DNA of 15,109 bases from assembly GCA_013153575.1 (NCBI GenBank), contig JAADEE010000297.1, positions 1-15,109 on the forward strand, written 5' to 3'. Shown here in pieces: positions 14,526 through 15,109 of this stretch (positions are counted from its first letter, which is position 1; every line of letters begins with the position of its first letter). The stretch comes from Chlorobiota bacterium. GTDB lineage: Bacteria > Bacteroidota > Bacteroidia > Bacteroidales > JAADGE01. Below the pieces are notes generated by a model that was not told where the DNA came from, did not search any database, and saw only the letters and a list, made by a program, of their open reading frames with translations. Position numbers and translations under genes: made by a program.

Positions 14526-15109
14526 TTAAATACCCTGTGGGTTTTGAAAACCCGCAGGGTTTATTAATGTTAAATAATAACCAGTTATCATATCTGAACC
14601 TGATGTTTCTCCTATATTTATTAAATTTTCAAATTTTTGTTCAATGTTTTTATCTTTTTTTAATAGTGCTTCTTGAAAATCTTTAAATTGTTTAAAATAT
14701 AATTCTTTTGATGCATGAAATATCATATTTCTTGAAATATCATTATTTGTTTTTGATGCTTCATAAATTTTATTTCTTAAATCTGTTGTATCTTTTTTAT
14801 TAATTTCTTGAATTAAGTTTAAGGCATATAACATTCCTGTAATAAAATCATCACCCGAAGGTGTAAGACCATGACCAGAACCTTTCATTTTTTTTATGCC
14901 CTCAAAGAACTCTCCTTTTAAAATTTCATACCATGCTGATTTTATGTGTTTTACAAATGCTCTCTGAAACCTTGTTTTAAACTCATCTTCAAATTTATTA
15001 TTTATTAAAAATGCTACACTCAAAGGATTTAGTTTGTTTATATTTTCTTCAATAAAAGAAATTGTAAATTCTAAATCACCTTTTAAATCTTTATTCTTAA
15101 AATTAATTT
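14526..15109 (-). CDS. allH: Oxamate carbamoyltransferase subunit AllH-like (YlbF, DUF2877), 5' end outside window
   Basis: The frame is open from the window edge to a TAA at 14526-14528, giving 194 visible C-terminal residues. There is no ATG; an internal TTG at 15023 could be mistaken for a start, but coding continues in frame above it (for example FTISFIEENINKLNP). The DUF2877 signature is unmistakable: GSGHGLTPSGDDFITGMLYAL (about 40% into the visible part) and the C-terminal INIGETSGSDMITGYYLTL. In E. coli the homologue YlbF, renamed AllH, is the third oxamate carbamoyltransferase subunit. The order here is allH-fdrA-allG. The last 11 residues (NPAGFQNPQGI) are encoded by the palindrome at 14532-14560 and are probably a late addition rather than part of the fold. 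The missing N-terminal part should be about 80-100 residues by family length. Confidence 0.9.
   Translation of the reverse strand, partial: INFKNKDLKGDLEFTISFIEENINKLNPLSVAFLINNKFEDEFKTRFQRAFVKHIKSAWYEILKGEFFEGIKKMKGSGHGLTPSGDDFITGMLYALNLIQEINKKDTTDLRNKIYEASKTNNDISRNMIFHASKELYFKQFKDFQEALLKKDKNIEQKFENLINIGETSGSDMITGYYLTLINPAGFQNPQGI
14532..14560. repeat. 29-base palindrome lying inside the allH coding region
   Basis: ACCCTGTGGGTTTT (14532-14545), G14546, then AAAACCCGCAGGGT (14547-14560). All pairs are complementary except T14538 against G14554. It is nearly identical to 441-471, about 14 kb away. The allH frame runs through it before stopping at 14526, so it supplies the protein's tail. No U-tract follows on the transcribed strand. 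Confidence 0.92.

Noticed and set aside
441-14560. Palindromes as CRISPR repeats
   Set aside because: Copies are single, kilobases apart and of different sequence, with no regular spacers or cas genes.
14526-15023. Complete small gene with a TTG start at 15023
   Set aside because: The frame stays open above 15023 to the window edge and DUF2877 proteins are longer, so this is an internal codon of a truncated gene.
1-15109. Search for tRNA, rRNA, riboswitches and TAnnTTTG promoters
   Set aside because: I found no convincing cloverleaf, rRNA segment, known riboswitch core or Bacteroidota -7 element in the gaps. The main promoter probably lies above 15109.

Overview
The window is AT-rich, and every gene I can support lies on the minus strand, so transcription runs from high to low coordinates. 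A-rich leaders with few Shine-Dalgarno motifs, together with intergenic palindromes built around a GGGTTTT-N-AAAACCC centre, suggest a member of the Bacteroidota. No single gene proves this. There are no RNA genes, insertion sequences, CRISPR arrays or prophage genes, and no gene-free stretch longer than 120 bases.

In transcription order the layout is as follows. (1) 15109-11426 holds three genes of the oxamate carbamoyltransferase type: allH/ylbF (DUF2877, 5' end outside the window), allF/fdrA, and allG/ylbE (DUF1116). (2) 11367-9397 holds a YdfG-like short-chain dehydrogenase and a class I SAM-dependent methyltransferase, both set between palindromes. (3) 9319-8501 is a metal-dependent cyclase/kynurenine-formamidase-family hydrolase. 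(4) 8412-4635 is a complete three-subunit molybdenum hydroxylase: FAD subunit, [2Fe-2S] subunit and molybdopterin subunit. (5) 4528-482 holds a small cupin, a class III CoA-transferase, an amidase-signature hydrolase and a UraA-type uracil/xanthine permease. The last two genes overlap by 4 bases. (6) 428-1 is the N-terminal part of an unrelated HExxH metallopeptidase-like protein that continues past the window edge.

Regions 1 and 3-5 read as one catabolic gene set for a small N-heterocycle. My inference is: nucleobase uptake (permease), ring hydroxylation (molybdenum hydroxylase), hydrolytic ring opening to a ureido acid (cyclase family), phosphorolysis of the ureido acid to an amide plus carbamoyl phosphate (AllFGH-like), deamidation (amidase), and CoA activation of the dicarboxylate (class III CoA-transferase). 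If uracil is the substrate, the series would be barbiturate, ureidomalonate, malonamate, malonate, malonyl-CoA. If an imidazolone or hydantoin-type ring is the substrate, the products would be oxalurate, oxamate, oxalate and oxalyl-CoA. Either would be an ATP-yielding variant of known oxidative pyrimidine or allantoin catabolism, provided a carbamate kinase exists elsewhere. The family calls are solid. The pathway and its substrate are hypotheses.

The right half is also punctuated by long palindromes at nearly every gene junction. One has been read into the 3' end of allH and encodes its C-terminal tail.
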